59,149 nt of DNA from SAR202 cluster bacterium (GTDB lineage: Bacteria > Chloroflexota > Dehalococcoidia > Lucifugimonadales > UBA1123), in NCBI GenBank assembly GCA_030752795.1, contig JASMDM010000024.1, positions 1 through 59,149 on the forward strand, given 5' to 3'. A model generated the notes under the pieces. The model ran no database searches. It was not told where the DNA came from and saw nothing but the letters and a program-made list of their open reading frames with translations. Positions 45,142 through 53,852 of this stretch are shown here, piece after piece (position 1 is the stretch's first letter; each line of letters begins with the position of its first letter). The translations under genes were made by a program, and so were the position numbers.

Positions 45142-46059
45142 GTGGCTGACAAGATAGTCCCTACCAAAGATGAAGTGCTCTCCTACCAACGAGACATGCG
45201 GAACTGGGGCCGCTGGGGCGACAAGCCCGCAGCCGGCGCGATGAATCTGATCGACGATGCTAAACGGCTTGCGGCGACGAAACTCGTGCAGAAGGGACGC
45301 ACCGTATCCCTGAGCCGGCCATTTCCGGTGACGCCGACTCGCGAGAACCCGCACCCGGCGCAGCACTCGATGATCTACGTCGAGCGACCGAACGGCGGCG
45401 GCGCGGCGATGGACTACTACGGTGTCCGGTACCACGGCACCTCGACGACGCACATCGACGCACTGTGTCATGTGTGGGACGAAGCCGGCACGTGGGAGGG
45501 CAAGAACCCGCGAGACATCATCGGCTTCGACGGCGCCAGTTTCGGCACGGTCGACGAGTGGAGCGACGGCATCCTGACCCGGGGCGTGCTGCTGGACGTG
45601 CCGCGTCATCGCGGCGTGCCCTACGTCACGCTCGACAGTCCGGTCCACGGCTGGGAGCTCGCCGAGATTGCCGAGGCTCAGGGCGTGTCGATCGAGCCTG
45701 GTGACGCGTTGATGGTCTACAGCGGTCGCGACGCATACGCGAAGGACAACGACGGAACGTGGGCGGGCAGGCCTTCGAGGCCCGGCCTCCACGCGTCGTG
45801 CCTTCCGTTCGTGCGCGAGTCTGACATCTCGATCCTCGGCTGGGACATGATGGACGCCGAGCCGAACGAGTACAACCTGCCATGGACGGTCCACGGCGTC
45901 ATCTTCGCTTACGGGGTCGCCCTGCTGGACAACAGCCTGCTCGAACCGCTGGCCGACATCTGCGCCGAAGAGGGTCGTCACGAGTTCATGCTCACGATCA
46001 ACCCGCTCAACGTAATCGGCGGCACGGGCTCGCCGGTCAACCCAATCGCGGTGTTCTAG
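45142..46059 (+). CDS. Cyclase family protein (kynurenine formamidase-like hydrolase)
   Basis: Protein of 305 aa. Contains the metal-binding motif of the cyclase/kynurenine-formamidase family, HGTSTTHIDALCH with His98, His104, Asp106 and His110. Also typical are RGVLLDVPRHRG, GDALMVYSGRD and the VHGVIFAYGVALLDN segment near the end. Related enzymes hydrolyse N-formylkynurenine, isatin or other amides. The start is GTG with GGAGG about 9 bases upstream. It is divergent from the SDR gene. Confidence 0.88.
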   Translation: MADKIVPTKDEVLSYQRDMRNWGRWGDKPAAGAMNLIDDAKRLAATKLVQKGRTVSLSRPFPVTPTRENPHPAQHSMIYVERPNGGGAAMDYYGVRYHGTSTTHIDALCHVWDEAGTWEGKNPRDIIGFDGASFGTVDEWSDGILTRGVLLDVPRHRGVPYVTLDSPVHGWELAEIAEAQGVSIEPGDALMVYSGRDAYAKDNDGTWAGRPSRPGLHASCLPFVRESDISILGWDMMDAEPNEYNLPWTVHGVIFAYGVALLDNSLLEPLADICAEEGRHEFMLTINPLNVIGGTGSPVNPIAVF

Positions 46060-46147
46060 GCGGCAGCGGAGCCAAATAACTACCACGGGTAGCGACTGGA
46101 TCGTGGGGAGTCCAGAGGGGCGAGCCCCTTTGGGTCGTACCCTCGAT

Positions 46148-46440
46148 CTACCGCCCCCGCTTCCTCGCGCGGGCGCCGCGCCTGGAGGCGTCGATCATGG
46201 TGAAGACGCTGAGGAGGACCGGTATCGCCATGGGCGACCACACCAGCATCCGTTCGGCGGTCGTGCACGAGCCCATAACCATGGGCCGAGGCTCGGGAGT
46301 CCTGTCAGCACCATTCCGGTGAATAGCCCGGTTATGCCGCCGAAGAACGCCAGCCCAAACCGCGCGTACTCTTTGAGGTACAGATAGTCCAGACCGATGG
46401 GCACTATGTTCATGGCTGCTGCTATTGTTGGACTTCGCAT
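46148..46440 (-). pseudogene. Small membrane protein with a frameshift
   Basis: Begins at an ATG at 46440 with GAGGAA upstream and reads MRSPTIAAAMNIVPIGLDYL, then a hydrophobic helix (FGLAFFGGITGLFTGMVL). Near 46290 the coding frame moves; the other frame gives MLVWSPMAIPVLLSVFTMID and a basic end (RRGARARKRGR). With the shift repaired it is about 97 aa with two helices. No family recognised. The shift may be a sequencing error. Confidence 0.5.
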
Positions 46441-46589
46441 TTCGATTTCCTCGACTTTTGATGACTCAATTCTAGGCTGATCTCGGCGCAGCGGTTAGTT
46501 ACAAACGGACTATCCTTCGTCGGTCATTGGCGCCATTTCTCCCCTACCCGACTGGGCGATGTAATATCGACAAGCGGCTGCCAAACTGG

Positions 46590-46598
46590 TGATATAAT
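46590..46598 (+). promoter_or_regulatory. Extended -10 promoter of the SelA-like gene
   Basis: TGATATAAT: a perfect TATAAT (46593-46598) with the TG of an extended -10 element one base upstream. A -35 box is not clear. The predicted leader is about 65 bases. Confidence 0.5.
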
Positions 46599-46670
46599 CG
46601 GCCGAACGGCGGCGCGCGACGGGATCATGGCGCGGCAGTTGGAACATCAACAACACCCGAGGGGGAGCAT

Positions 46671-47801
46671 ATGGTTTTCGGCGAAGGCGCGGAGATTTAT
46701 CGCGAGCTTGGGGTCACGCCAATCATCACGGCGTCGGGCTCGACCACCGCGTACGGCGGCAGCAAGCTGCGCCCCGAGGTTGTCGACGCGATGGTGAAGG
46801 CGTCAACCGTGATGGTGAACATCGACGAGCTCAACAAAGCCGCGGGGAAAGTGCTCGCTCGCGTGACCGGCGCCGAGGCGGGGCTGATCACGAATGGCGC
46901 AGCCAGCGGGTTGATCCTGCAGGCAGCAGCCGTCATGGCCGGCAGCGATCCGGCGAAGATGGCCCAGCTCCCCGACCCTACCGGACTCAAGAACGAGATC
47001 ATAATCCATCGCAGCCATCGATTCCCTTACGACCAGTGCTATCGGGCCACGGGGGCGACGCTCGTCGAGGTAGGCGACGGTAGGCGCTGCCATCCTTGGC
47101 AACTCGAAGCCGCGTTCACGGAGAACACGGCCGCCGTCGCCTACCTGGTCTCGCCGTACATCACCCGTCGAGCGCTGCCGCTTGAGCAGGTCGTCGAGAT
47201 GGCCCACGCCCACGACGTTCCGGTGATCGTCGACGCGGCGTCATTCGTCCCGCCCAGGGCCAACCTCCGGAAGTTTATCGCGGAGGGCGCGGACATGGTC
47301 CAGTTCAGCGGCGGCAAGGCCGTGCGCGGACCGCAGGGCACCGGGATTCTGTGCGGTCGCGCCGACCTGATCGAGGCGGCGTTCGCAAACGGCAGCCCGC
47401 ACCAGTTCATCGGCCGGGGGATGAAGGTTGCCAAAGAGGAGATCGTCGGACTCGTCCAAGCGCTCGAGATATTCGTCAACGAAGACGAGGAGGCCGAAAC
47501 CGCAACATACCGGCGGATGTGCCAACAGGTCGTCGACGCACTCATCGAGGTTCCGGGACTGCACGTCAGAGTCGAATTCGACGAGTACAACTACCTGGTG
47601 CCGCACGCGGTGATGACGTTCACGAACGATTGGCGCGGCCCGAGCCGAGACCAGGTCTGGGACGACATGGTAGACGGCGACCCGCCGGTGTACTTGCACA
47701 ACATCTATCAGCCCGACGAGCTCGCGGTCGATCCGTTCAACCTCACCGAGCCGGAGCTCGACGTTGTGATCCGCCGGCTGCGCGAAGTGTTGATGGGGTA
47801 G
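46671..47801 (+). CDS. SelA-like PLP-dependent enzyme (fold type I)
   Basis: Protein of 376 aa in the SelA-related group of fold-type-I PLP enzymes. The N-terminus has GVTPIITASGSTTAYGGS, then GLITNGAASGL, the PLP-contacting Asp188 (VIVDAAS) and the Schiff-base Lys216 in QFSGGKAVRGPQGTG. True selenocysteine synthase is about 460 aa with an extra N-terminal tRNA-binding domain, which is absent here, so this is more likely one of the metabolic relatives (for example amino-sugar-acid ammonia-lyase types). A candidate selenoprotein gene lies 1 kb away, which is worth noting but is not evidence of function. Confidence 0.8.
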   Translation: MVFGEGAEIYRELGVTPIITASGSTTAYGGSKLRPEVVDAMVKASTVMVNIDELNKAAGKVLARVTGAEAGLITNGAASGLILQAAAVMAGSDPAKMAQLPDPTGLKNEIIIHRSHRFPYDQCYRATGATLVEVGDGRRCHPWQLEAAFTENTAAVAYLVSPYITRRALPLEQVVEMAHAHDVPVIVDAASFVPPRANLRKFIAEGADMVQFSGGKAVRGPQGTGILCGRADLIEAAFANGSPHQFIGRGMKVAKEEIVGLVQALEIFVNEDEEAETATYRRMCQQVVDALIEVPGLHVRVEFDEYNYLVPHAVMTFTNDWRGPSRDQVWDDMVDGDPPVYLHNIYQPDELAVDPFNLTEPELDVVIRRLREVLMG

Positions 47802-47860
47802 GCGATCGCCCGCTTTGCGACGAACGGTGTTCGGGCGGAGGTAGTCTCTGGCGGGGGTTC

Positions 47861-48004
47861 GACAGGTCCCGACAAAGCCGGGATCGCGATGCGTCGGGAC
47901 TCGCCCCGAACGGGGGATATTGGCGCCTCTCAGGACACAACAGCCCGATCCGCTTCGAGCCCAATCTGGCCAAAATCCGTTCGCCCTGAGCCTGTCGAAG
48001 GGCC
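47861..48004. repeat. Cluster of dispersed intergenic repeats
   Basis: 47861-47902 matches 35917-35962. 47977-48004 holds CCGTTCGCCCTGAGCCTGTC followed by GAAGGGCC, a palindromic intergenic repeat common in many bacterial genomes. Both lie between the convergent SelA-like and tagI genes. Confidence 0.65.
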
Positions 48005-48036
48005 GCCCCGAGTCAACAGTGTTAACGCTCAACAAC

Positions 48037-48612
48037 TCACCGCGATTCGTTGGCCACTTGCTCGTACCGGAAGCAATCCACCGCGTGGTCGTTGACCATG
48101 CCGACGGATTGCATGTACGCGTAACAGATAGTCGTTCCAACGAAGTTGAACCCCTTGGCCTTCAAATCCTTGCTCATGGCATCGGATTGCGGGGTGTTGG
48201 CCGGGATGTTCATCGGATCGGTCCAAGCGTTGACCTTCGGCGTTCCGTCAACGAATCGCCACGCGTAGGCGTCGAACGAGCCGAGATTTTCTTGGATTGC
48301 CAGGAATGCCTTCGCGTTCCTGATCGCGGACGCTACCTTGAGGCGATTGCGGATGATGCCGGCGTCCTGCAGGAGCTCGGCGGACTTGGCGTCGTCATAT
48401 CGCGCTACGATCTTGGGATCGAAGTTGTCGAAGGCCGCGCGGTATGACTCGCGCCGGCCTAGGATCGTGTCCCAGCTTAGCCCCGCTTGCGCACCCTCGA
48501 GGACGAGCATCTCAAACAGGATAAGGTCGTCGTGGACCGGCACGCCCCACTCTTTGTCGTGATAGTCGATCAAGTTCTCGTTTGTCGGCCAGCTACAACG
48601 TGTTTCCGCCAT
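48037..48612 (-). CDS. tag: DNA-3-methyladenine glycosylase I
   Basis: Protein of 191 aa. TAG removes 3-methyladenine from alkylated DNA. The zinc-snap residues are all present: Cys6 (TRCSW), His18 (DYHDKEW), His176 and Cys180 (NDHAVDC). The catalytic region LFEMLVLEGAQAGLSW and FVGTTICYAYMQSVGMVNDH are typical. Length is standard. It is divergent from the DUF3179 gene. Confidence 0.96.
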   Translation of the reverse strand: MAETRCSWPTNENLIDYHDKEWGVPVHDDLILFEMLVLEGAQAGLSWDTILGRRESYRAAFDNFDPKIVARYDDAKSAELLQDAGIIRNRLKVASAIRNAKAFLAIQENLGSFDAYAWRFVDGTPKVNAWTDPMNIPANTPQSDAMSKDLKAKGFNFVGTTICYAYMQSVGMVNDHAVDCFRYEQVANESR

Positions 48613-48700
48613 CTCAACTACATCCCGACATTCTTGTCCCGTTGGCCATCCGGTTGCGCACCCGAGATTATCTCGTCGAACAATGCGTGCTTAGCGACAA

Positions 48701-48728
48701 TTCGACTGCCCTTCAACCGGATTATACT
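48701..48728 (+). promoter_or_regulatory. Probable promoter of the DUF3179 gene
   Basis: TTCGAC (48701-48706) and TATACT (48723-48728) with a 16-base spacer. The leader to the ATG at 48829 would be about 95 bases. Confidence 0.5.
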
Positions 48729-48828
48729 GCCCGACCAAGCGCGTCACAAACGATCAGCGAGGGTCATCTGCGATGCGGTTGCACTCATGTTGGTGGTTTT
48801 GTCATCTAAGGAGATGGAAGGACCGAAC

Positions 48829-50323
48829 ATGATGTTCTCGAAGATTCGCATCGGGGTGTACGTCGCCTTGCTGGCGGCCGGATTCGTCGGGCTCGCCTGC
48901 TCAAGCGACGGCACATCTGTGCCCGCCGCCGTGCCGATAGCGACGACCGAAGCCGTCGTGCGTGCACCTGCGTCAATTCCCGAAGCGCCTACTGCAGGAT
49001 ACGATTCGAACCAGGCGATGCACGCAGTGTTTCCCGGGTTCTCTTTGACGTCACAAGAGATGATCATTGCGCTCGACGAGATCGCGATACGACGCGACCG
49101 TAGCTTGGTCCCGGTGCTCGTTGAGATCATTCGCTACATGCCGTCAGCGTTGGCTCACGATCGAGTCGGAGATGCGCTACGAGCCGTCACCGGTCAGGAC
49201 TTCGAGAGCGACAACTGGGACGCCTGGATGGAGTGGCTCGGACGAAACCGCGCCGATTATCCGCCCCCTTCCGATTACGTGCGGTGGAAGATCGGATTGA
49301 TGTCGGACCTCGACCCCAGGTTCGCGACGTTTCTCCGCCCAGCCCTGGAGTTCTCTCGCATCGACCTTACCGAGGTGGTCTGGGGAGGCGTGTTGCCTGA
49401 CGAGATCCCCGACCTGCGCAATCCTCCGATGATCGCCGCCAGCGAGGCGGACTACCTGAACGCGAATGACCGCGTATTCGGCGTGACGATCAACGGCGAC
49501 AGCCGAGCGTACCCGTTGAGCATCGTGAACGCCCACGAGATGGTCAATGACGTGGTCGGCGAGGAACCGATCTCGCTCATGTGGTGAACGCTCTGCGGCA
49601 CCGGAATCGTGTATTCCGCCAAGATCCGACGGTGAGGCCACAACTTTCGGCACTTCCGGGATGCTGTATCGCTCCAACAAGATCATGTACGACCGGAAGA
49701 CGAACACACTGTGGAGCTCACTGCTGGGCGAGCCGGTAATCGGCCGATTGGCCCAGAGCGACATCAAGCTGTCGATCCATCCCGTTGCCTTCACAACCTG
49801 GTCGGAATGGGTCGCTGAACACCCGGACACCACGGCGTTGTCGCTTTCGACCGGCTACTACTTCCCCGGCGCGTACGCGCCCGAGGACGACGTCGAGTCG
49901 TTCTACAGCGGCTATCGCAGCGATTCAGGCACGATGTTCCCGGTGTGGGAACGCGACGAGCGCCTGGCGACCAAGGCCGAGGTGCTCGGTCTCACGTTCG
50001 GCGGCGCGCACAAGGCGTATCCAGTGTCCGTGGTCAACGACACGGTCGGCGGCAAAGATGTCGTGATCGTCGCATCCCGCATCACCTCTGACGTCCGCGT
50101 GTACGAGCGCAACGGCAAGACGTTCGACCCGGCGCCAAACGCTGCAGGCAACGGGCGGCCGTCGACGCTTGTCGACAACGAGGGCGAGACCTGGGACGTC
50201 ACGGAGTCTCGGTTGGAGGCAGCGGACGGGTCGGCGACGCTCGCACGGCTGCCGTCGAACATTTTCTTCTGGTTCGCCTGGTTCGCGTTCCATCCGGAGA
50301 CGGAACTGTACGAGGGCGGATAG
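48829..50323 (+). CDS. DUF3179 lipoprotein, candidate selenoprotein (in-frame TGA in UxxC) with a downstream frameshift
   Basis: The ATG at 48829 has GGAAGG 7 bases upstream. Residues 1-24 are a lipoprotein signal peptide (lipobox GLAC, Cys24). After a HEAT-like helical segment comes a DUF3179 domain (DEIPDLRNPPMI, TINGDSRAYPLSIVNAHEMV). Codon 253 is TGA (49585-49587) in LMW-U-TLCGTGIVY, exactly where relatives have the first Cys of a CxxC motif. A bSECIS-like hairpin follows (49603-49617). The rest of the domain (TTFGTSGMLYRSNKIMYDR, then LSLSTGYYFPGAYAP) is read one base on after about 49626. Repaired, the protein is about 497 aa. If the TGA were a plain stop, a truncated 252-aa protein results. 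I favour Sec plus a one-base indel error; a pseudogene is the alternative. Confidence 0.72.
49597..49620 (+). promoter_or_regulatory. bSECIS-like hairpin after the TGA codon
   Basis: Stem GGAAT/ATTCC (49603-49607 with 49613-49617) closed by loop CGTGT, with an outer GGC/GCC pair (49597-49599 with 49618-49620) across a three-base bulge. The loop G (49609) is the 22nd base after TGA, inside the 16-37 base spacing of known bacterial SECIS elements, and sits at loop position two as in the consensus. Confidence 0.6.
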
Positions 50324-50340
50324 CGGCGCGAAAAGCCGCT
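50322..50340 (+). terminator. Weak hairpin at the end of the DUF3179 gene
   Basis: AGCGGC/GCCGCT with a 7-base loop starting in the stop codon. There is no T-run, so its role as terminator is doubtful. Confidence 0.3.
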
Positions 50341-50368
50341 GGGCTCCCGGCGTGGCAATCCATTCGAA

Positions 50369-50809
50369 TCAAACGGGGATCGTTCGGCGTGAATCGAGCG
50401 CGATCAAAACGGCGAGCCCGCCCGCCGCGACCGCCGCGCATGCGGATAGGCCCACCGGAAAGAACACGCCCGCCCGAATTCGTTGACCTTTCAGCCGCCA
50501 CATGTCGCGCGCAGACGCAAACAGGATAATGGCGGTTGCCTGGAGAAGAACGAGACCTACGCTCGTCAAAGGCGAAAGACTTGCGACCAGCGATGTCAAC
50601 CCCAAGGCTAGCGGCAGCCCTGCGGTTGTTCCTTGGCTTGGCCAACAAGCAACGACCAATACGGCCACATACGGGGCAACGTAGAGAGATCCCAAGCCCC
50701 ACCCGACAAGCGGATCCTGGACTTGGATCAACCATGCAACCAGGCCGAGCGCGGGGATCAACACGAGCACGCCGCCTGCTGCGGCCAATCTTTGTCTAGA
50801 CATCAGCAT
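50369..50809 (-). CDS. Four-helix membrane protein of unknown function
   Basis: About 146 aa from the ATG at 50809. Four hydrophobic helices (about residues 7-27, 36-54, 60-86 and 108-130), short loops and a basic loop after the third helix (ARDMWRLKGQRIR). No family recognised. A start 6 bases further in (50803) is equally possible. Convergent with the DUF3179 gene. Confidence 0.6.
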   Translation of the reverse strand: MLMSRQRLAAAGGVLVLIPALGLVAWLIQVQDPLVGWGLGSLYVAPYVAVLVVACWPSQGTTAGLPLALGLTSLVASLSPLTSVGLVLLQATAIILFASARDMWRLKGQRIRAGVFFPVGLSACAAVAAGGLAVLIALDSRRTIPV

Positions 50810-50972
50810 CTCAGCCTTGTTGGCGCAACTGCCGGGCCGGGGCGCCGGATTCAATTACCGGCAAGCCCGCACGATCCTCTCGAAGCATGGGCGTGGCTCA
50901 GATACGGAAATGATCGATATGAGTATGTCCGCCGTTGACAGTTGATGGCACGCCTGTGAACTAGCACTCAGG

Positions 50973-52160
50973 CTATTGGTAAGGCGTCCACTTTGTCTTG
51001 CGCAACGCCATTGTTTTGACCAAACGGTCGTGCCAACCCAGACCATGAGGATGCCAGATAATTGCCAGCAATCCGACGTATAACGGTATGCTCGCCAACC
51101 ATTTGCCTAGGAGTTCTCTCTTGAGCGCGGCGCCAAAACCTGTTGTCTCGCCGTCGAATCCAAATAGCCGCAACCCCACCGCCAATTTGCCGATGCTCCA
51201 TCCTTCGGTCGCGGCGAAAATCCAGAATGCCGGACAACCGATGAACAACAGAACTAAAAGCCCCGCCAGGGTGTTCTCGTATTCTTCAGTACCAGCCTCA
51301 CCCGCTCCGGCAGCGACAAGCGCAATGACGATGAACAATACCATCACAACGGCGATATCAGTAATGGCCGCGGATGCCCGTCTCATTGCAGTGGGCACTT
51401 CGTAACCGTCGGGCACAACAAATGGAGTGCCCGCCTTCGGCGGTTCCTCCAAGCTGAATCGGTTGAGAATTCGACGATCTGCAAAAGTTCCATCTTTGTT
51501 TATGCGGAATTGCTCCTGCCCCATCACCATCACGAGCTTTCCTCGCGGCCGAAAACTCAGAGTAACAATGAAACTATCTTGAGTTTCCTCAGCGTGTGAG
51601 ATCTCGAATTCAAGCGGTGATCCAGGCGTTAATTCCCTGTAATTGCGCCGATCGCCAGTGAGAGCACGGAGGGTGAGCGAACGAGCCTCTTCCAGGGAGG
51701 TCTCGGCAACGGCGGCGCTAACTTCCGGATCGGGATCGGACGTCTCGGCGGTTTCGGACGCAGACTGGCTTGAGTCAACAGCCGCCGGATCAGAAGATTC
51801 CCGTTGTTCTACGTCGTCTTGTCGCTCGACAGTTTGTCCAGTCGGCTCGTCCAGAAGTTGACGCAATCGAATCTCACCCGTTTTCGCGATGATGAACTCC
51901 TCGATACCGGGCTCACCGTCAAATCGACCGGCGGGGCGCCAGGAAAGTTTGAATTGATAGTAATCCTCGTCTTCTTCAGATTCTAGGAGTTCCCACACCA
52001 ACCTTGCGTTCGAGTATCGTGGGCCGTATATTTCCGTGTCCGCGCGGGCGTGTTCAATGGCCAACAACCTAGCTTGCATCAGCGAAATGTACTCGACGGC
52101 CTCGCCGGTTGAGTCAAATTCAAACGAATCCAGTTTTTCGTCGGAATCGCTACTGGTCAC
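50973..52160 (-). CDS. RDD-domain membrane protein with duplicated N-terminal module
   Basis: About 395 aa if started at the GTG at 52160, which has GGAGAG 6 bases upstream; an ATG at 52184 has no such site. Two similar modules of about 85 residues come first (pattern ...YYQFKLSWRPAGRFDG.. and ..DSFIVTLSFRPRGKLVM.., each ending in a KTGEIRLRQL or KDGTFADRRIL element), separated by an acidic Ser/Glu linker. The C-terminal third is an RDD domain with three helices (MRRASAAITDIAVVMV, EGWSIGKLAVGLRLFG and WHDRLVKTMAL). RDD proteins are often ion antiporters or membrane anchors. Function unknown. Confidence 0.78.
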   Translation of the reverse strand: MTSSDSDEKLDSFEFDSTGEAVEYISLMQARLLAIEHARADTEIYGPRYSNARLVWELLESEEDEDYYQFKLSWRPAGRFDGEPGIEEFIIAKTGEIRLRQLLDEPTGQTVERQDDVEQRESSDPAAVDSSQSASETAETSDPDPEVSAAVAETSLEEARSLTLRALTGDRRNYRELTPGSPLEFEISHAEETQDSFIVTLSFRPRGKLVMVMGQEQFRINKDGTFADRRILNRFSLEEPPKAGTPFVVPDGYEVPTAMRRASAAITDIAVVMVLFIVIALVAAGAGEAGTEEYENTLAGLLVLLFIGCPAFWIFAATEGWSIGKLAVGLRLFGFDGETTGFGAALKRELLGKWLASIPLYVGLLAIIWHPHGLGWHDRLVKTMALRKTKWTPYQ

Positions 52161-52518
52161 GTGGGTCTCTCCTAGTAACACCATCTGTTCTGGCCCGATT
52201 ATATTGTGGTCAAAGAACGCGTCAACTCCCGCGAATCTCCCGCAAAATGTCTAGTCACCCACGGCTGAATTTTCTCCGATCCATCGGAATGACACTCGTT
52301 GTTCTGTGCATGGCATTACCGATTTCCTGATTGCGCTGCCCCAAAGAGCGTGACGCAGTCGAAACAACGCAATTTGATCGCCGACGAAACTCGCAAGACC
52401 ATCAAGATGAACGTGCAGACTGATTCAGGAATTTGAGGTATGATGTGCTCGGCGTCCAGGACGGCGTAGCCCTGGCAGCCCGCGTCGAACGACCCGACAC
52501 CGAGGAGAATCGCCAAGT
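52161..52518. other. Divergent intergenic region between RDD and MFS genes
   Basis: About 360 bases that must hold two promoters; no strong pair of boxes, repeat or extra gene was identified. Confidence 0.35.
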
Positions 52519-53823
52519 ATGGAATCGGACACAGCCCAACCGCCGCGAGGCAAGATCTTCTATGGGTGGTGGGTTGTGGCGGCTAGCGCGGTCGTCAACG
52601 CGTGCGGCGGCGGGGTATATTTCTACGGCTTCTCCGTATTCTTCTTGCCGATAAAAGCCGCCCTTGACATCAGCAGCGCGGCCACGTCACTGGTATTCTC
52701 ACTCTCCCGCGCGGAGGGCGCCGTCGAGGGGCCGATCGCAGGCTACCTGATCGACCGGTACGGCCCTCGTCGGATATTGAGCATCGGGGTCGTTGTGGTC
52801 GCCATCGGCTACGTGATGCTCAGCCAGGTCACGACCTTCTGGTGGTTCATGATCGTGTACTTGGGCGTTATCTCGATCGCGTTCAACGGCTCGTTCGCGG
52901 GCTCGACGATGGCCGTGGTGAACAACTGGTTCATCCGTCGCAAGGGTCTAGCTATGGCGATTTCCATCGCGGCGTTTAGCCTGGGCGGAGCGGTCATAGC
53001 CCCCATTCTGTCGCTCGGAATCCAGCATTTTGGGTGGCGACCCACTGCCGCCGCCGCGGGCATCTTCATCGCGGTCGCGATATTGCCGGCGGCCCGCTAT
53101 CTACACCCGAACCCGGAGTCGATGGGACTAACGCCGGACGGAGACCAGCCCGAGTCTCTCACCGATCAGGCGACCCGTCGCACGCCGTCCCAAGTCGCCT
53201 CGGTCGACTTCACGGTGCGTGAGGCGCTGCGGACCAAGTCGTACTGGATGCTGGCGGTCGGAACGATGGTGAGGACAGGCACGCTGGGCACGATTATCGT
53301 CCACTTCGTGCCGATGATGGTCTGGAAAGGAATCTCAGAGCAGAACGCCGCACTGATGCTCGGCGCCATGGCTTTCCTGAGCGTCCCAATGCGCATTGGC
53401 CTGGGATGGCTCGGAGACCGGTGGTCGCGTTCGAAGATGCTCGCCGGCGGGATGGCGCTTGGCGGAGTGTCGCTTTTCATGTTCCAGAGCGCCAACGGCC
53501 TGTGGCAACTCTGGGCTTTCCTCTGCGTCTTCTCCGTCGTGGAAGGCCTCAGCGCGTTGAACTGGGCGCTCGTCGGCGACTACTTCGGACGGGGCAGGTT
53601 CGCAACGCTTCGAGGCATCCTGAGCCTCGTCTATAGTTGGGGCATGATCGTCATGCCGGTCGTCGCGGGGACGCTGTTCGACCGAACGGAGAGCTACCGA
53701 GATGTGATCTGGATCTTCATCGGCATGTATGTGGTAGGCACAGTCGTGTTCACGTTGATCAAGCGACCGCGCGTGCCCGTCCGGGCGGGCACGGTGAACC
53801 AGGAGGCGGCCATTCGTACCTGA
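52519..53823 (+). CDS. Major facilitator superfamily transporter, oxalate/formate antiporter-like
   Basis: Protein of 434 aa with 12 predicted membrane helices in two halves and a central loop around residues 205-235. The N-terminal YGWWVVAASAVVNACGGGVY and GYLIDRYGPRRIL stretches resemble the OFA (oxalate/formate antiporter) branch and other monocarboxylate carriers. Its downstream convergent neighbour is a CoA-transferase of the formyl-CoA transferase family, which would suit organic-acid uptake and activation, but this is inference. GGAG is found about 12 bases upstream of the ATG. Confidence 0.85.
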   Translation: MESDTAQPPRGKIFYGWWVVAASAVVNACGGGVYFYGFSVFFLPIKAALDISSAATSLVFSLSRAEGAVEGPIAGYLIDRYGPRRILSIGVVVVAIGYVMLSQVTTFWWFMIVYLGVISIAFNGSFAGSTMAVVNNWFIRRKGLAMAISIAAFSLGGAVIAPILSLGIQHFGWRPTAAAAGIFIAVAILPAARYLHPNPESMGLTPDGDQPESLTDQATRRTPSQVASVDFTVREALRTKSYWMLAVGTMVRTGTLGTIIVHFVPMMVWKGISEQNAALMLGAMAFLSVPMRIGLGWLGDRWSRSKMLAGGMALGGVSLFMFQSANGLWQLWAFLCVFSVVEGLSALNWALVGDYFGRGRFATLRGILSLVYSWGMIVMPVVAGTLFDRTESYRDVIWIFIGMYVVGTVVFTLIKRPRVPVRAGTVNQEAAIRT

Positions 53824-53852
53824 ACAAGGCTCATCGCGACATCCCCGTCATG

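Noticed and set aside
45094-46086. Long open frame of 330 codons on the minus strand
   Set aside because: It lies entirely opposite the well-supported cyclase-family gene, has no ribosome-binding site and has a composition (Arg, Val, Asp, His rich) expected of the antisense strand of GC-rich coding DNA.
46671-47801. Calling the PLP enzyme a genuine selenocysteine synthase (SelA)
   Set aside because: It is about 85 residues too short and lacks the N-terminal tRNA-binding domain; SelA-related metabolic enzymes are the better fit.
49585-49587. Reassignment of TGA to Trp or Gly in the whole genome
   Set aside because: Several intact genes in the window end in TGA at the expected family length (for example hemC, the sulfatase at 15802 and the SRPBCC protein).
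49627-49635. Second in-frame TGA shortly after the first in the DUF3179 gene as a second Sec codon
   Set aside because: Family sequence downstream continues in the neighbouring frame, so this TGA is a result of the frame change and not a coding position.
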